From Caldilineaceae bacterium (lineage in GTDB: Bacteria; Chloroflexota; Anaerolineae; Caldilineales; Caldilineaceae), in the NCBI GenBank assembly GCA_020846635.1, contig JADLDO010000028.1:496001-560000 (forward strand): a stretch of 64,000 bases of DNA. The letters run 5' to 3'. Below the pieces are notes generated by a model. The model worked only from the letters and a program-made list of their open reading frames with translations. It had not been told where the DNA came from and searched no databases. The translations under genes and the position numbers were made by a program. How positions within the stretch are numbered: position 1 is the stretch's first letter; each line of letters starts with the position of its first letter. This document shows, piece after piece, positions 62,447-64,000 of the stretch.

Positions 62447-63253
62447 ATGAAAAATAGTGGCTTAATCTGGTGGATCGGCGCATTTGTGTTGGCTGCGCTG
62501 GCAGGCATTTTGACCTATGGCTTGCTGTCGAGTTCGGTTCCTGCTTCTGCGGCGGGAAAGGAGAACACGAATACTGTTGCGGTGATTGTGGCTGATGAAA
62601 ATATCCCTTTCCGTCGCTCAATTCGCGAAGAAGATTTGACCACGCGTTATTTGCCTGTTGATTCTGTTCCGACAGGTGTGGCAATTACATTGGATCAGGT
62701 CGTGGGTAAGATGTCCACCGTGGATCTCTTTGCCAACGAGCCGATTTTGACTCAACAGTTGGTCACACCAGATGTGGTAACACAGCAGGTAGCCCTCTCG
62801 GTACCCGATGGCAAGATCGTCATGGCTGTGCCAACGCAATCGAAACTCATCTCTAACCGTCTGATCCGTCCTGGCGATTTCATCGATATGATGGCAACTT
62901 TTGACGTGGAAGTGCAAAGCGGGGGGAGCAAATCGCCCCAGCCTAAGACCGTCTCCGTGCTTAAGTCCTTAGAAATCCACGCGATTATTTTGCCGGGAAC
63001 GACTGTTGAGGAAGGCCCGCAGGGAGTGACGCAGCAGGAGGGTGGCGTCTTCCGCACCGCCGACGAGGGCGGCCAGTCGGTATTGTTGGCAATTGATCTA
63101 CAAGATGCAATGACCATTCGCCATATTCTTGATGTAGGCGGCGTGTTGGATTTGGCGTTGCGTCCTGCAGGAGATGAGAGTATGGCTGATACTGAAGTGG
63201 TAGACGAGTTCTATTTGGCTGACCGCTTCAACATCGACCTAAACCGAGACTGA
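62447..63253 (+). CDS. cpaB: Flp pilus assembly protein CpaB (RcpC)
   Basis: 268 residues. N-terminal anchor (LIWWIGAFVLAALAGILTYG), SAF domain around 42-105 (VADENIPFRRSIREEDLTTR and VVGKMSTVDLFANEPIL), then the RcpC domain with DGKIVMAVPTQSKLISNRLI and RPGDFIDMMATFDVE. It is a periplasmic-side component that stabilises the Tad secretion assembly. Its position between the pilins and CpaE is standard. Confidence 0.94.
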   Translation: MKNSGLIWWIGAFVLAALAGILTYGLLSSSVPASAAGKENTNTVAVIVADENIPFRRSIREEDLTTRYLPVDSVPTGVAITLDQVVGKMSTVDLFANEPILTQQLVTPDVVTQQVALSVPDGKIVMAVPTQSKLISNRLIRPGDFIDMMATFDVEVQSGGSKSPQPKTVSVLKSLEIHAIILPGTTVEEGPQGVTQQEGGVFRTADEGGQSVLLAIDLQDAMTIRHILDVGGVLDLALRPAGDESMADTEVVDEFYLADRFNIDLNRD

Positions 63254-63348
63254 ATACGTCATCCTGCACATGTACGGGAATGGTGTTACGGCCTTATGGC
63301 CGCCGCAAATTGCATTCGTATTGCCGCTTTATTAGGTGAATGGACCGG

Positions 63349-64000
63349 ATGACCGACATGGATCAGATGCTTCAACTCGCACTCATTACCAATGACCATT
63401 TTCGCGCCCAGGATATTGCAGCCGTCGCCACTGGCTTCCAATGGCACGTAGAGGCGGCAATAGGTCAAGCGCAGCCGGTAGGATGGGTACGGCGGCTTCG
63501 ACCTAATGTGGTGTTGGTTGATTTGGATGTGCCCAATGCCATCGGTTTGATCCGCGATATTGTGAGCGCCATGCCACAAGTGACAGTGCTGGCACTAGTG
63601 ACACCGCAATATCTGGTGGAGCTGCAAGAGGCTTTGATGGCAGGGGCTTCCAGTTTTGTAACCTTCCCCCTTGAGCCAAATCAATTCACGACCACGATCC
63701 TGCGCGTTATGCAAGAGACACCCAAGCGCGAAGTACCCACCAAGCGCGGTCACTTGGTGGCTGTAGTGGGGCTCAAGGGTGGGGTGGGGCGAACCACGCT
63801 GGCTGTCAACATGGCAGTCGCCTTGCGCCAGCGCGTGGACGGGGACGTAATCTTGTTGGAGGCCCATCATGGCCTCAGCGATCTATCGCTCAATCTCAAC
63901 TTGCTGTCACGCCATACGTTGGCAAGTTTGGCGCAGGAGAGCAATATCGATATCGATGTATTGCAGGGGCACTTGCAGAATCATGCCTCCAAAATCAAGG
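63349..64000 (+). CDS. cpaE: CpaE-like pilus assembly ATPase, 3' end outside window
   Basis: 217 codons visible from the ATG at 63349 (AGGTGA upstream), open to the right edge. Residues 1-120 are receiver-like (VVLVDLDVPNAIGLIRDIVS, LMAGASSFVTFPLEPNQF) but lack the conserved Lys and the acidic pair, so phosphorylation is doubtful. A MinD-like ATPase starts at about 137 with deviant Walker A GLKGGVGRTTLAVN. It should localise or energise the pilus machine; the Tad secretion ATPase is probably encoded just beyond the window. Confidence 0.9.
   Translation, partial: MTDMDQMLQLALITNDHFRAQDIAAVATGFQWHVEAAIGQAQPVGWVRRLRPNVVLVDLDVPNAIGLIRDIVSAMPQVTVLALVTPQYLVELQEALMAGASSFVTFPLEPNQFTTTILRVMQETPKREVPTKRGHLVAVVGLKGGVGRTTLAVNMAVALRQRVDGDVILLEAHHGLSDLSLNLNLLSRHTLASLAQESNIDIDVLQGHLQNHASKIK

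Noticed and set aside
1..64000. tRNA, rRNA, CRISPR, prophage or transposase genes
   Set aside because: Looked for by eye on both strands (T-loop motifs, regular repeat-spacer patterns, DDE or integrase motifs) and none was found; a covariance-model search would be needed to exclude small RNAs.

Overview
The window looks like a chromosomal segment of a bacterium from the phylum Chloroflexota, most likely a Caldilinea- or Anaerolineae-like lineage. The evidence is a GC-rich sequence with late coenzyme F420 genes, an F420-type luciferase-fold oxidoreductase, a TPR/NB-ARC STAND protein, very large extracellular repeat proteins, lipoprotein ABC importers and a Tad (Flp) pilus locus without classical fimbriae. 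This is inferred from gene content only. No rRNA, tRNA, CRISPR array, phage or transposase gene was seen.

Layout. Bases 1-5,000 (minus strand) hold two GT-C type membrane glycosyltransferases and a flippase-like UPF0104 membrane protein. Bases 5,000-8,850 (minus) encode an oligopeptide-type ABC importer (binding protein, two permeases; no ATPases here). Bases 9,100-12,710 form an F420 block: cofC, cofD and a stand-alone FbiB-C-terminal-like nitroreductase on minus, with a divergent F420-type LLM oxidoreductase. Bases 12,800-17,570 are an accessory island with an orphan protein ending in a Gly-rich tail, a 933-residue STAND ATPase with nine TPRs, and a protein with a C-terminal UBA-like segment. 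Bases 17,700-25,700 are housekeeping: small membrane protein, quinone oxidoreductase, clpC, DtxR-type regulator, Nudix hydrolase, infA, rpsU and rpsA. Bases 25,700-30,950 hold the DUF4129/DUF58/MoxR set with a type IB topoisomerase inserted.

Bases 31,090-36,760 contain a GNAT protein and a complete sugar-type ABC importer (Tat lipoprotein, two permeases, MalK-like ATPase). Next come an SDR dehydrogenase, a small membrane protein and a nuclease-like protein with a UvrD-tail-like domain. Bases 39,600-46,500 are a respiratory block: two c-type cytochrome lipoproteins, a quinoprotein-like beta-propeller lipoprotein, cytochrome oxidase subunit II fused to cytochrome c, and a convergent subunit I/III fusion with a small membrane partner. 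MurJ, a membrane zinc protease and a small membrane protein follow.

The right end (49,900-64,000) is cell surface: a CpaE-like receiver/ATPase fusion, two secreted repeat proteins (FG-GAP propeller and Fn3-like repeats), then a Tad pilus operon (TadE, Flp pilin, TadE, a TadG-like protein with a very large adhesin-like insertion, CpaB, and a second CpaE cut by the window end).

Regulatory DNA is informative: several sigma70-like promoters, a family of similar GCTTCCGGGAGG terminators, stem-loops between binding-protein and permease genes in both importers, and tandem or inverted repeats upstream of clpC and of the Fn3-like surface protein.
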